A stretch of 64,000 nt of DNA, taken from Phytohabitans sp036906915 (GTDB taxonomy: Bacteria; Actinomycetota; Actinomycetes; Mycobacteriales; Micromonosporaceae). Location: contig NZ_JBAKHX010000005.1 in NCBI RefSeq assembly GCF_036906915.1, positions 167,168 to 231,167 of the forward strand, in the 5' to 3' direction. This document shows, in pieces, positions 26,407 to 33,236 of the stretch. The notes under the pieces were generated by a model. The model worked only from the letters and a program-made list of their open reading frames with translations. It was not told the DNA's origin and searched no databases. Within the stretch, counting starts at the first letter, position 1; each line of letters opens with the position of its first letter. Position numbers and translations under genes: made by a program.

Positions 26407-27363
26407 TCAGAACGTGGCGATCGGGTTGACCGGGCTGCCGGACGTACCGGCGAAGCGGACTGGCGCGACTGCGAGGTGGAAGTCCCACTGGTCGAGCTCG
26501 GCAGCCGTCGTCGCGCACATCTCCAGGTCGCAGTTGTCGAGCATCCACAGACCCATCGCGACGAGACTCACGGCGTGAACCGGCATCAACACGTCTTCGT
26601 ACCCCGACGGCTGAACGTCCTGGGGGGTGTCAGCGCCGATCAGCGCGACCTCCCGTTCATGCAGCCACGGCAGGCAGGACGCGTGCCAGCCGGCCTGCGT
26701 GAAACCGCTGGCCTCACCGGCCTCGTGCCGGACCCGGCCATAGCCGGTCCGCAGGAGTACCGCGTCGCCGGATCGCACCCGCACACCCTGGCGACGCTCG
26801 GCCTTCTCGAGATCGTCGGGAAACACACCCTGCCCCGGTTCCAACCACGGCACATCGCGGACCCTCGCAATGTCCAGCAATACACCACGCGTGATGATCC
26901 CGTTCGCCGCCGCCGTGACGGCCGCCCACGCCGATCCCGTTTCGGCGTCGACCAACGAGTGCGACCGCCCGTTGTACATCGTGCCGTCCCAGAAGATGTG
27001 GCACGGCGAGTCGACGTGGGTGAGGGTGTTGCCGTGGAACGTGATGCCGAGCCGCTCGGACGAAAAGCCCCAGCGCCGGTCGGCGTGGAAGCCGGGCACC
27101 GGCATGTTCTCGGCACCCGGCATGTCGGCGGCGCACGGGCACGTCGTCGTCGACCGCTCCATGTCTTCCGGTACGGCAACCTCCCACGCGCACGACACGC
27201 TCCTGCCGTGGCGCACGGCCCGCGCCGCCGCCAGCCGGACGTCGTCGGTGATGTGGTTCAGGGTCCCGAGCTCGTCGTCGTCGCCCCACCGTCCCCAGTT
27301 CGACAGCGTGTTGAAGTATCCGAGCACGTCGTCCTGTGTGGGCATCGGTCGCCCCGCCGTCAT
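26407..27363 (-). CDS. Cyclase family protein (kynurenine formamidase-like fold)
   Basis: A 318-aa metal-dependent hydrolase-like protein. The family signature THVDSPCHIFWDG supplies the conserved His/Asp metal site, and HDE-type conservation continues in VHAVSLVAMGLWMLDNCDLE near the C-terminus. Homologues include kynurenine formamidase, isatin hydrolase and polyketide cyclase-named proteins; the substrate is not predictable. The ATG at 27363 is chosen because GGAGGA lies about 12 bases upstream; starts at 27345 or 27435 are possible. Convergent with the truncated regulator. Confidence 0.85.
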   Translation of the reverse strand: MTAGRPMPTQDDVLGYFNTLSNWGRWGDDDELGTLNHITDDVRLAAARAVRHGRSVSCAWEVAVPEDMERSTTTCPCAADMPGAENMPVPGFHADRRWGFSSERLGITFHGNTLTHVDSPCHIFWDGTMYNGRSHSLVDAETGSAWAAVTAAANGIITRGVLLDIARVRDVPWLEPGQGVFPDDLEKAERRQGVRVRSGDAVLLRTGYGRVRHEAGEASGFTQAGWHASCLPWLHEREVALIGADTPQDVQPSGYEDVLMPVHAVSLVAMGLWMLDNCDLEMCATTAAELDQWDFHLAVAPVRFAGTSGSPVNPIATF

Positions 27364-27435
27364 CCCAGCATCGACTCCTCCGGTCACGCGGTTCGAGTCA
27401 TCGCGGGCAGGGTATCCCGCCCTCTGCTTTGGCAT

Positions 27436-27952
27436 GCCAAGGCCCGCTGATGAACTGGCCTGACACTAGATCAGCGGGCCAGCAGTCGACCGGTCAGGGG
27501 GCGTGCGGCTCAAGATTGTGGATCTTGGTCCTGTCGGTGTTGTTGAGCTACGGCTCTCTGGGCGGGCCGTCAACGGTCTGGACCCGCCTCCAGCAGGCTG
27601 CGCCGCAGGGCATGGTGGAGGTCGAGGGGGCGCCGTCCCAGGGCGCGGTGTTCGTCGAGGAGGGGTGGGCGCCCCGCGGAGAAGGTGGATGTCTTGGTCC
27701 TGCCGGCCTGTCTGCTGCTGACCATGAAGTGTCCGTTGCCTGCCGCCGGATATGCCTGATCCCAGGGAAGACTAGCTGGCGGGGCCGCACAGGCGGGCCG
27801 CCTGTGCGGCACAGCGCCGGGAGTACGCACACGCGCCGGGCAGATGTGGCCTCCTAGCTCACATCGAGTCGATCTACTCGAATCCGCACATCGAGTACCT
27901 CAATCCCGCCGTGAGCGTCACCTCGTCCCCTTCATGCAAGGAGCCGAACATC
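27436..27952. other. Divergent intergenic region without a supported gene
   Basis: More than 500 bases between the cyclase gene and the first MmcQ/YjbR gene. Open frames on both strands (for example 27503-27721 plus, 27570-27830 minus) lack ribosome sites and coherent protein composition. The region holds a near-perfect 27-base palindrome at 27784-27810 and a six-base inverted repeat at 27864-27869/27876-27881. It may be a decayed gene plus the promoter region of the MmcQ pair. Confidence 0.5.
27784..27810. repeat. 27-base perfect palindrome (13-bp arms, 1-base centre)
   Basis: The arms GCCGCACAGGCGG and CCGCCTGTGCGGC are exact reverse complements around a single G. It lies between divergently oriented genes and is followed by no T-run. 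A repressor operator or cruciform is more likely than a terminator, but its function is unknown. Confidence 0.7.
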
Positions 27953-28348
27953 ATGAATGGCAAGAAACTGCAGCAGATGGCCGCCGAGTGCGCCGAGGGC
28001 CTGCCCGGCACCGTACTGGAGCATCCCTTCGGCCCCGAGTGGGACGTGCACAAGGTGCGCGGCAAGGTCTTCATGCTGATCACCGACGTGACCGGGGAGC
28101 CGATGGTGATCCTCAAGGCCGCCCCCGACGAGGCCGCGGCTCTGCGTAAGCAGCACGCCGAGATCACTCCCGGCTACCACATGAACAAAAGACACTGGAT
28201 CACCCTTCAAGGCGGCGACTCCCTCGACCGCGGACTCGTCGAGGAGTTGGTGACCGACTCCTACATGCTGGTGGTCGCCAAGCTCCCAACAGCGCAACAG
28301 CCGTTGGCCCCGGCGGCGGTCGCCAGGCGCAACCAGGCCCCGCGATGA
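27953..28348 (+). CDS. MmcQ/YjbR family protein
   Basis: 131 aa from the ATG at 27953, with AAGGAG about ten bases upstream. It has the family fold landmarks: N-terminal helix, EHPFGPEWDVHKVRGKVFML, VILKAAPDEAAALR, GYHMNKRHWITL and the closing LVEELVTDSYMLVVAKL. Members are CyaY-like small proteins often annotated as DNA-binding; biochemical role unclear. Its ATGA overlap with the next gene, a paralogue, shows the two are translated as a pair. Confidence 0.9.
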   Translation: MNGKKLQQMAAECAEGLPGTVLEHPFGPEWDVHKVRGKVFMLITDVTGEPMVILKAAPDEAAALRKQHAEITPGYHMNKRHWITLQGGDSLDRGLVEELVTDSYMLVVAKLPTAQQPLAPAAVARRNQAPR

Positions 28349-28692
28349 CCCTCACTGGGATACGGCTCCAGCAGGCGGCCCGCCGCGCGGCCGATGCGCT
28401 GCCCGGCTCCGGCAGCGGGCGCCCTTTCACCGAGAAGCTGGATGTCTACAAGGTCGCCGGGAAGGTCTTCCTGATCGTGACGGATGATCCCCGCGAGCGG
28501 ATCATCACGGTCAAGGTGGAGCCGGAACACGGGCGGCGACTGCGGGATGAGTATCCGTCGATCACCGCTGGTCGCTACCTCGACAAGACGCACTGGATCT
28601 CCGTGGGCGCCGGCCGGGGCGTCACCGCCGCCCTGGTCGAGGACCTGGTCACCGACTCCTACGACCTGGTACTCGGCTCGCCAGCTGGATGA
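28345..28692 (+). CDS. MmcQ/YjbR family protein, paralogue of the preceding gene
   Basis: 115 aa. It aligns along its length with the preceding protein (GRPFTEKLDVYKVAGKVFLI, TVKVEPEHGRRLRDEY, GRYLDKTHWISVG, LVEDLVTDSYDLVL). It starts inside the stop of that gene (ATGA), so it arose by tandem duplication and is co-translated. A heterodimer is a reasonable guess. No metal or catalytic motif is visible. Confidence 0.9.
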   Translation: MTLTGIRLQQAARRAADALPGSGSGRPFTEKLDVYKVAGKVFLIVTDDPRERIITVKVEPEHGRRLRDEYPSITAGRYLDKTHWISVGAGRGVTAALVEDLVTDSYDLVLGSPAG

Positions 28693-28743
28693 CGCATCAC
28701 TTGACACGTCATGCATCTCGTGCGTAAAGTACATGACGCGTCA
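28690..28743 (+). promoter_or_regulatory. Promoter with overlapping palindromic operator for the NmrA-DoxX-pirin operon
   Basis: TTGACA at 28701-28706 and TAAAGT at 28725-28730 are 18 bases apart, a housekeeping-sigma-type promoter. A perfect palindrome TGACGCGTCA (28734-28743) sits at the predicted start site, and a variant TGACGCATCA (28690-28699) sits just upstream of the -35. A third partial copy, ATGACGCGACAT, follows near 28745. The arrangement suits repression by a dimeric regulator encoded elsewhere. Confidence 0.65.
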
Positions 28744-28778
28744 GATGACGCGACATGCAGTCGAGGGGAGACAGAACC

Positions 28779-29720
28779 ATGGCCGAGAAGAAAGTGATCG
28801 CGGTGGTTGGTGCGACCGGTGCCCAGGGCGGCGGGTTGGCCAGGGCGATCCTGGCCGATGTCGGTGGTGAGTTCGCGGTACGTGCGCTGACTCGTAACGC
28901 CGGCTCTGACGCGGCGCGCCAGCTGGCCGCTGAGGGTGCCGAGGTGGTCGAGGCGGATATCAGCGACCAGTGGAGCGCGACGAAGGCGTTCGACGGGGCG
29001 TACGGGGCGTTCCTGGTGACCAATTTCTGGGAGCACATGTCTCCGGAGAAGGAGAAGCAGGACGTGGCGACCATGGCTCGAGCGGCCAAGACCGCCGGCC
29101 TGTCCCATGTGGTCTGGTCGACGCTGGACGACACCCGCGAGCACATCCCGCTGCACGACGAGCGGATGCCGACGTTGCTGGGTAGCTACAAGGTGCCGCA
29201 CTTCGACGCCAAGGCGGAGGCCGACCAGGTCTTCACCGACGCCGGGGTGCCGACCACGTTCCTGCGGACCACGTTCTACTGGGAGAACCTGCTGGGCCCC
29301 CTCGCACCCCGGCGCGGCGAGGACGGACGGCTCGTGCTGGCCCTGGCTATGGGCGACAGTCCGCTTGCCGGCATCGCGTCGGAGGACATCGGCCGGACCG
29401 CGTACGGCATCTTCAAGCGCGGCGCTGGTCTGGTGGGGCAGACCGTGTCGATCGCCGGTGAGCACCTGACCGGTACGCAGATGGCCGATCAGCTCGGCGC
29501 GGGCCTGGGCGAAGACGTGGTCTACGCGCCGGTGCCGTTCGACGCGCTCCGGGCACAGCCGTTCCCCGGTGCGGTGGAGATGGGCAACATGTTCCAGTTC
29601 TACGCGCAGGTGCCGCAGTTCAACGCCGTCCGCGACCTGGACGCTGTCCGTGAGCTGAACCCCCAACTGCAAACGTTCCAGCAGTGGGTGAACGCGCACA
29701 AGGACTCCTTCGCCGCCTGA
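28779..29720 (+). CDS. NmrA/HSCARG-like NAD(P)-binding protein
   Basis: 313 aa from the ATG at 28779 (GAGGGGAGA upstream). It has a Rossmann fold with VVGATGAQGGGLARAIL as the dinucleotide loop and NFWEHM, VWSTLDDTREH, PHFDAKAEADQVF and TFLRTTFYWENLL typical of the NmrA/HSCARG group. These are redox-sensing or atypical SDR proteins that usually lack the catalytic Tyr-x3-Lys. First gene of an operon with a DoxX protein (18-base gap) and a pirin (15-base gap), which points to electrophile or redox stress. Confidence 0.9.
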   Translation: MAEKKVIAVVGATGAQGGGLARAILADVGGEFAVRALTRNAGSDAARQLAAEGAEVVEADISDQWSATKAFDGAYGAFLVTNFWEHMSPEKEKQDVATMARAAKTAGLSHVVWSTLDDTREHIPLHDERMPTLLGSYKVPHFDAKAEADQVFTDAGVPTTFLRTTFYWENLLGPLAPRRGEDGRLVLALAMGDSPLAGIASEDIGRTAYGIFKRGAGLVGQTVSIAGEHLTGTQMADQLGAGLGEDVVYAPVPFDALRAQPFPGAVEMGNMFQFYAQVPQFNAVRDLDAVRELNPQLQTFQQWVNAHKDSFAA

Positions 29721-29738
29721 CGCCGATTGGTGACCCTC

Positions 29739-30119
29739 ATGAACATCGTTTTGTGGATTGTGGCGGCGCTCCTGGCCGTGCTCTTTCTGGGCGCCGGCGG
29801 CGCGAAGCTGGCCCAGTCGAAGGAGAAGCTGGCCGCCTCGCCGAAGATGGCGTGGACCGAGGACTTCTCCCCGGGCATCATCAAGATGATCGGCGCCTTG
29901 GAGGTGCTGGCCGCGATCGGGTTGATCCTGCCCGCCGCGCTGGACATCGTCCCCATCCTGGTGCCGCTGGCCGCCCTCGGCCTGGTGGCGCTCATGGTTG
30001 GCGCGGCGCTCACCCATGCCCGCCGCAGGGAAAACCAGGCGATCGTGATGAACCTCGTGCTGATCGTGCTGGCCGGCGTCGTGACGTGGGGCCGCTTCGG
30101 CCCGTACTCCTTCGGCTGA
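29739..30119 (+). CDS. DoxX-like membrane protein
   Basis: 126 aa with four predicted transmembrane helices (about 2-22, 45-65, 70-90, 100-118). The first helix ends FLGAGGAKLAQSKEKLAAS and the pattern fits DoxX-like proteins. An in-frame GTG at 29727 is an alternative start. DoxX proteins accompany redox and electrophile-stress enzymes; here it lies between the NmrA-like and pirin genes. Confidence 0.85.
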   Translation: MNIVLWIVAALLAVLFLGAGGAKLAQSKEKLAASPKMAWTEDFSPGIIKMIGALEVLAAIGLILPAALDIVPILVPLAALGLVALMVGAALTHARRRENQAIVMNLVLIVLAGVVTWGRFGPYSFG

Positions 30120-30134
30120 CAGGGGAGACCCACC

Positions 30135-31106
30135 ATGCCAGCCATCGCCGTCGACAACGTCCTCGTCCTGCCCCGCCTGCCCATACTGGACCCCGCGGCG
30201 ACGCGGTACCGGCCGGTGCGCCGGCTGGTCACCGCGACCCGTGGCTACGAGGGTGAGGGCTTCCCTGTGCGTCGCGGCTTCGCGGGCGTGGCACTGTCCG
30301 AACTGGATCCGTTCGTTCACTTCGATCACATCGGCGAGGTCGACCTCGGCCCCGGTGAGCCGATGGGCACCCCGTGGCATCCGCACCGCGGTTTCGAGAC
30401 CGTCACGTACGTCATCGACGGGATCGTGGACCATCAGGACTCCAACGGCGGCGGTGGGCGGATCACCAACGGCGACACCCAGTGGATGACCGCCGGCGCC
30501 GGCATCCTGCACATCGAGACGCCGCCGGAGAGCCTGGTGGTCAGCGGCGGCGTGATCCACGGCACCCAGCTGTGGGTCAACCTGCCGCGGGCCAAGAAGA
30601 TGACGCCGCCGCGGTACCAGGACATCCGTGGCAACCAAGCCGCGCTGGTGACCACACCGGACGGTGGCGCGCTGATCCGCGTCATCGCCGGTGACATCGC
30701 CGGGCACGCCGGTCCCGGTGTCACGCACACACCGATCACCTTGGCGCACATCAGCGTCGAGCCCGGCGCTCAGGTCGACCTGCCCTGGCATCCCGGCTAC
30801 AACGCGCTGGTGTACGCCCTGGCCGGCGCCGGCACGGTTGGTGCCGACCGCAGGCCCATCGGGCTCGGTCAGCTGGCCGTGTTCGGCGGCGGCGACGCGC
30901 TCCGCGTCGCCGCGAATCCGCGCCAGGACTCGCACACCCCGAAGCTGGAGCTGTACGTCATGGGTGGCCTGCCGATCCGTGAACCGGTCGCCCACTATGG
31001 ACCGTTCGTCATGAACACACGCGACGAGCTAGCCCAGGCGTTCGAGGACTATCAGGCCGGCCGGCTCGGCGTCATCCCGGCTACGCGGGTGCCGCACACC
31101 GGATAG
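30135..31106 (+). CDS. Pirin family protein
   Basis: A 323-aa bicupin. The N-terminal cupin holds the metal site HPHRGFETVTYVIDG and the later HIE of AGAGILHIETPPE; the second cupin follows (HISVEPGAQVDLPWHPGYNA). The C-terminal GPFVMNTRDELAQAFEDYQ is characteristic of pirins, some of which have quercetinase activity. GGGGAG lies 8 bases before the ATG. Last gene of the operon. Confidence 0.94.
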   Translation: MPAIAVDNVLVLPRLPILDPAATRYRPVRRLVTATRGYEGEGFPVRRGFAGVALSELDPFVHFDHIGEVDLGPGEPMGTPWHPHRGFETVTYVIDGIVDHQDSNGGGGRITNGDTQWMTAGAGILHIETPPESLVVSGGVIHGTQLWVNLPRAKKMTPPRYQDIRGNQAALVTTPDGGALIRVIAGDIAGHAGPGVTHTPITLAHISVEPGAQVDLPWHPGYNALVYALAGAGTVGADRRPIGLGQLAVFGGGDALRVAANPRQDSHTPKLELYVMGGLPIREPVAHYGPFVMNTRDELAQAFEDYQAGRLGVIPATRVPHTG

Positions 31107-31253
31107 CCGCTTGCTCGTCCTCGGTCCGCTTTCACGGCGTCGCGCTGTCCAGGGTGGGGTGCGGCGGCTTCGATGCTCTTGCGGCCGCAGGCGGTGATGA
31201 CGGCTCGGTGGGCAGCCCCGCACCGCTCGGACGAGCCTTCCGTGCGCTTCCTG

Positions 31254-31348
31254 TGAGCGGCCCCTGAGGCAACCGTGATGTGGTCTCCGAACCTGGACCT
31301 CGTCACCGCCGCTGGACAGCGGCGGGTGTTGAGGGAGGGGACAAACCA
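31254..31348 (+). repeat. Leader sequence, copy 1 of a duplicated upstream region
   Basis: About 95 bases before the first secreted three-repeat protein match the leader of the second (32272-32362). Shared blocks are CCCTGAGG, AACCGTGA, GTGG, CCGAACCTGGAC and the GAGGAGG-type ribosome site. The promoter or 5' leader was therefore duplicated together with the gene. Confidence 0.75.
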
Positions 31349-32209
31349 ATGCGGGTACAGACAGGAAGCCGCCGCCGAGGGCTCGTCGGAGCGGTGCTGG
31401 CCTTGGGCGTGGGCCTGGTCAGTGTGCTCATCGGTCCGGCGACGCCGGCTCAGGCGATTCCGGCCCCGGTGGGCGTCTCGGCGACCAGCGCGGTCAACGC
31501 CGCTTCGCCCAAGTTCGCCGTCGTGGCCTGCCCCGCCGGTCTGGCCGTCTACGGGGCGGGCGGGACGGTCAACGGCGGCGCGGGCAACGTGGTGATGTCC
31601 GACGTGATCCCGACCTTGGGCACCGTGACCGTCTGGGGCATCGAGGTGGCGGCGTTCGCGGCCAACTGGTCGGTGACGGCGTACGCGATCTGCGGCCCGC
31701 CCACCGGCAACGTCGTCATCGCGAACAGCACCGCCGCCAACGCGGCCAGCCCGAAGACCGTGACCGCGGCCTGCCCGGCCGGCATGCGCCTGTACGGCAC
31801 CGGATACGAGCTACAGGGGGCGAACGGGCAGGTGTTCCCGAGCCTCGTGCAGCCGAACGCGGCGCTGACAAACGTCACGGTGGGAGCAGTCGCCCACGGT
31901 GGTTTCGCCGGTGCCTGGAGCCTGACCGCGTACGGCATCTGCGCGGCACCGGCAGGGTTCATGCAGCTCGTGACGGCCTCGTCGCCGGCGAACGCGGCCG
32001 CGCCGAAGGGTATCGTCACGCCTGCCTGCCCGGGTGCGACCAATGTGCACGGCGTCGGCGCGGCGATCTCCGGCGGGCTCGGCGACGTGCTGCTGGAGAC
32101 GATGGCGCCATCGACCGGTGCCCTGATCGCGGGTGAGGCGGAAGCCGACGAGTACGCGCCGGTCGGGGCGAACTGGGCCGTCACGTCCTACGCGATCTGC
32201 TCCTCTTGA
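31349..32209 (+). CDS. Secreted protein with three tandem CP...YxIC repeats (copy 1)
   Basis: 286 aa from the ATG at 31349 with GGGAGGGG upstream. Residues 1-38 are a Sec signal (GLVGAVLALGVGLVSVLIG, cleavage after AQA). The mature protein is three imperfect repeats of about 72-75 residues. Each begins N-A-A-[SA]-P-K, contains one Cys before Pro and ends W-[SA]-[VL]-T-[AS]-Y-x-I-C, so each repeat can form one disulfide. Function unknown; the layout suggests a beta-rich surface or binding protein. A paralogue follows directly. Confidence 0.85.
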   Translation: MRVQTGSRRRGLVGAVLALGVGLVSVLIGPATPAQAIPAPVGVSATSAVNAASPKFAVVACPAGLAVYGAGGTVNGGAGNVVMSDVIPTLGTVTVWGIEVAAFAANWSVTAYAICGPPTGNVVIANSTAANAASPKTVTAACPAGMRLYGTGYELQGANGQVFPSLVQPNAALTNVTVGAVAHGGFAGAWSLTAYGICAAPAGFMQLVTASSPANAAAPKGIVTPACPGATNVHGVGAAISGGLGDVLLETMAPSTGALIAGEAEADEYAPVGANWAVTSYAICSS

Positions 32210-32221
32210 CGCGTGGGGGTA

Positions 32222-32256
32222 GGCCGGTCCTGGTCCCAGGTGGACCCGGACCGGCC
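32222..32256 (+). terminator. Hairpin after first three-repeat gene
   Basis: GGCCGGTCC (32222-32230) pairs with GGACCGGCC (32248-32256), and an inner GGTCC/GGACC pair extends the stem. It begins 13 bases past the stop and probably ends the first transcript before the second copy's own leader. There is no T-run, as is common in high-GC actinomycetes. Confidence 0.55.
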
Positions 32257-32271
32257 GTCCGGCGCGGAAAC

Positions 32272-32362
32272 CATGAGCGAACCCTGAGGAAACCGTGACG
32301 TGGCCGCCGAACCTGGACGTCACGGCCGCGCCCGACAGCGCGGGGTTCGAGGAGGAGAAGCA
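32272..32362 (+). repeat. Leader sequence, copy 2 of a duplicated upstream region
   Basis: Matches 31254-31348 (see that entry). It carries the GAGGAGGAGAAG ribosome site for the second paralogue. The presence of a full leader suggests each copy has its own promoter. Confidence 0.75.
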
Positions 32363-33208
32363 ATGCGGGTACAGAGAATACTCGGCACCGCGGCGGTGGC
32401 CCTGGGCGTGGCCCTGAGCAGCGTGCTGTTCGGTCCGGCGGCGCCGGCGCGGGCGGTTCCGGTCCCGGTCGGCAACTCGACGACGAGCACGTACAACTCC
32501 GTCTCGCCCAAGTTCGACACGGCGAGCTGCACCGGGGGCCAAGTCGTCCTGAGTGGAGGCGGGAACATCGCGGGCGGGGCCGGTCACATCGTGTTGTCCG
32601 AAGTGATGGTGCAGCGGACCACCGTTACGGTCCTGGCCCACGAGGCAACGGCGTACTCGGGTAACTGGTCGGTGACGGCGTACGCCATCTGCGGCCCGGA
32701 CGACGAGGATGTCGTTATCACGTGGGCCAACGGCGACGGGACGACCACCGCGAAGTCCGCGACCGCGTTCTGCCCGGCCGGCAAGCGACTGTACGGCACC
32801 GGGTACAAGCTACTGGGTACGAACGGGCAGGTCTTCCCGAGCGCGGTGCGGCCGGACGAGGCGCTGTCGAAGGTCATGGTGAGAGCCGACGCACATGGCG
32901 GGTTCACCGGTGACTGGAATCTGATCGCGTACGCCGTCTGCGCGAACCCCGCCGCGCACATGCGACTGCTGACCGCGCGGTCGGCGCCGGGCACGGCCGC
33001 GTCAAAGGCGGTGACCACCGAAGCCTGTCCGGGCGATGCCAATGTGCACGGCGTCGGTGCGGAGATATCTGGGGGACTGGGTGACGTGATGCTGGCGACG
33101 ATGGCGCCGTCGAACCTCTCGTTGACCGCGGGTCAGGCAGCCGCCCACGAGCACGCACGGACGGCGGCGGACTGGACCGTCACGTCCTACGCGATCTGCT
33201 CCTCCTGA
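32363..33208 (+). CDS. Secreted protein with three tandem CP...YxIC repeats (copy 2)
   Basis: 281 aa, paralogous over its full length to the preceding protein. It has the same signal peptide type (MRVQRILGTAAVALGVAL), the same three-repeat plan with paired Cys (first Cys is CT instead of CP in repeat 1), and the same end VTSYAICSS. The two sequences have clearly diverged, so the duplication is not recent. Possibly the two are subunits or alternative antigenic forms. Function unknown. Confidence 0.85.
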   Translation: MRVQRILGTAAVALGVALSSVLFGPAAPARAVPVPVGNSTTSTYNSVSPKFDTASCTGGQVVLSGGGNIAGGAGHIVLSEVMVQRTTVTVLAHEATAYSGNWSVTAYAICGPDDEDVVITWANGDGTTTAKSATAFCPAGKRLYGTGYKLLGTNGQVFPSAVRPDEALSKVMVRADAHGGFTGDWNLIAYAVCANPAAHMRLLTARSAPGTAASKAVTTEACPGDANVHGVGAEISGGLGDVMLATMAPSNLSLTAGQAAAHEHARTAADWTVTSYAICSS

Positions 33209-33236
33209 GCCGGAGGAGCAGATCCGGCCCCGGTGG

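Noticed and set aside
27474..27850. Possible insertion-sequence or transposase remnant
   Set aside because: No transposase motif, terminal inverted repeats or target-site duplication could be found in either strand.
28659..30995. A 778-codon minus-strand open frame
   Set aside because: Antisense to the NmrA, DoxX and pirin genes, which have clear family motifs, ribosome sites and operon spacing.
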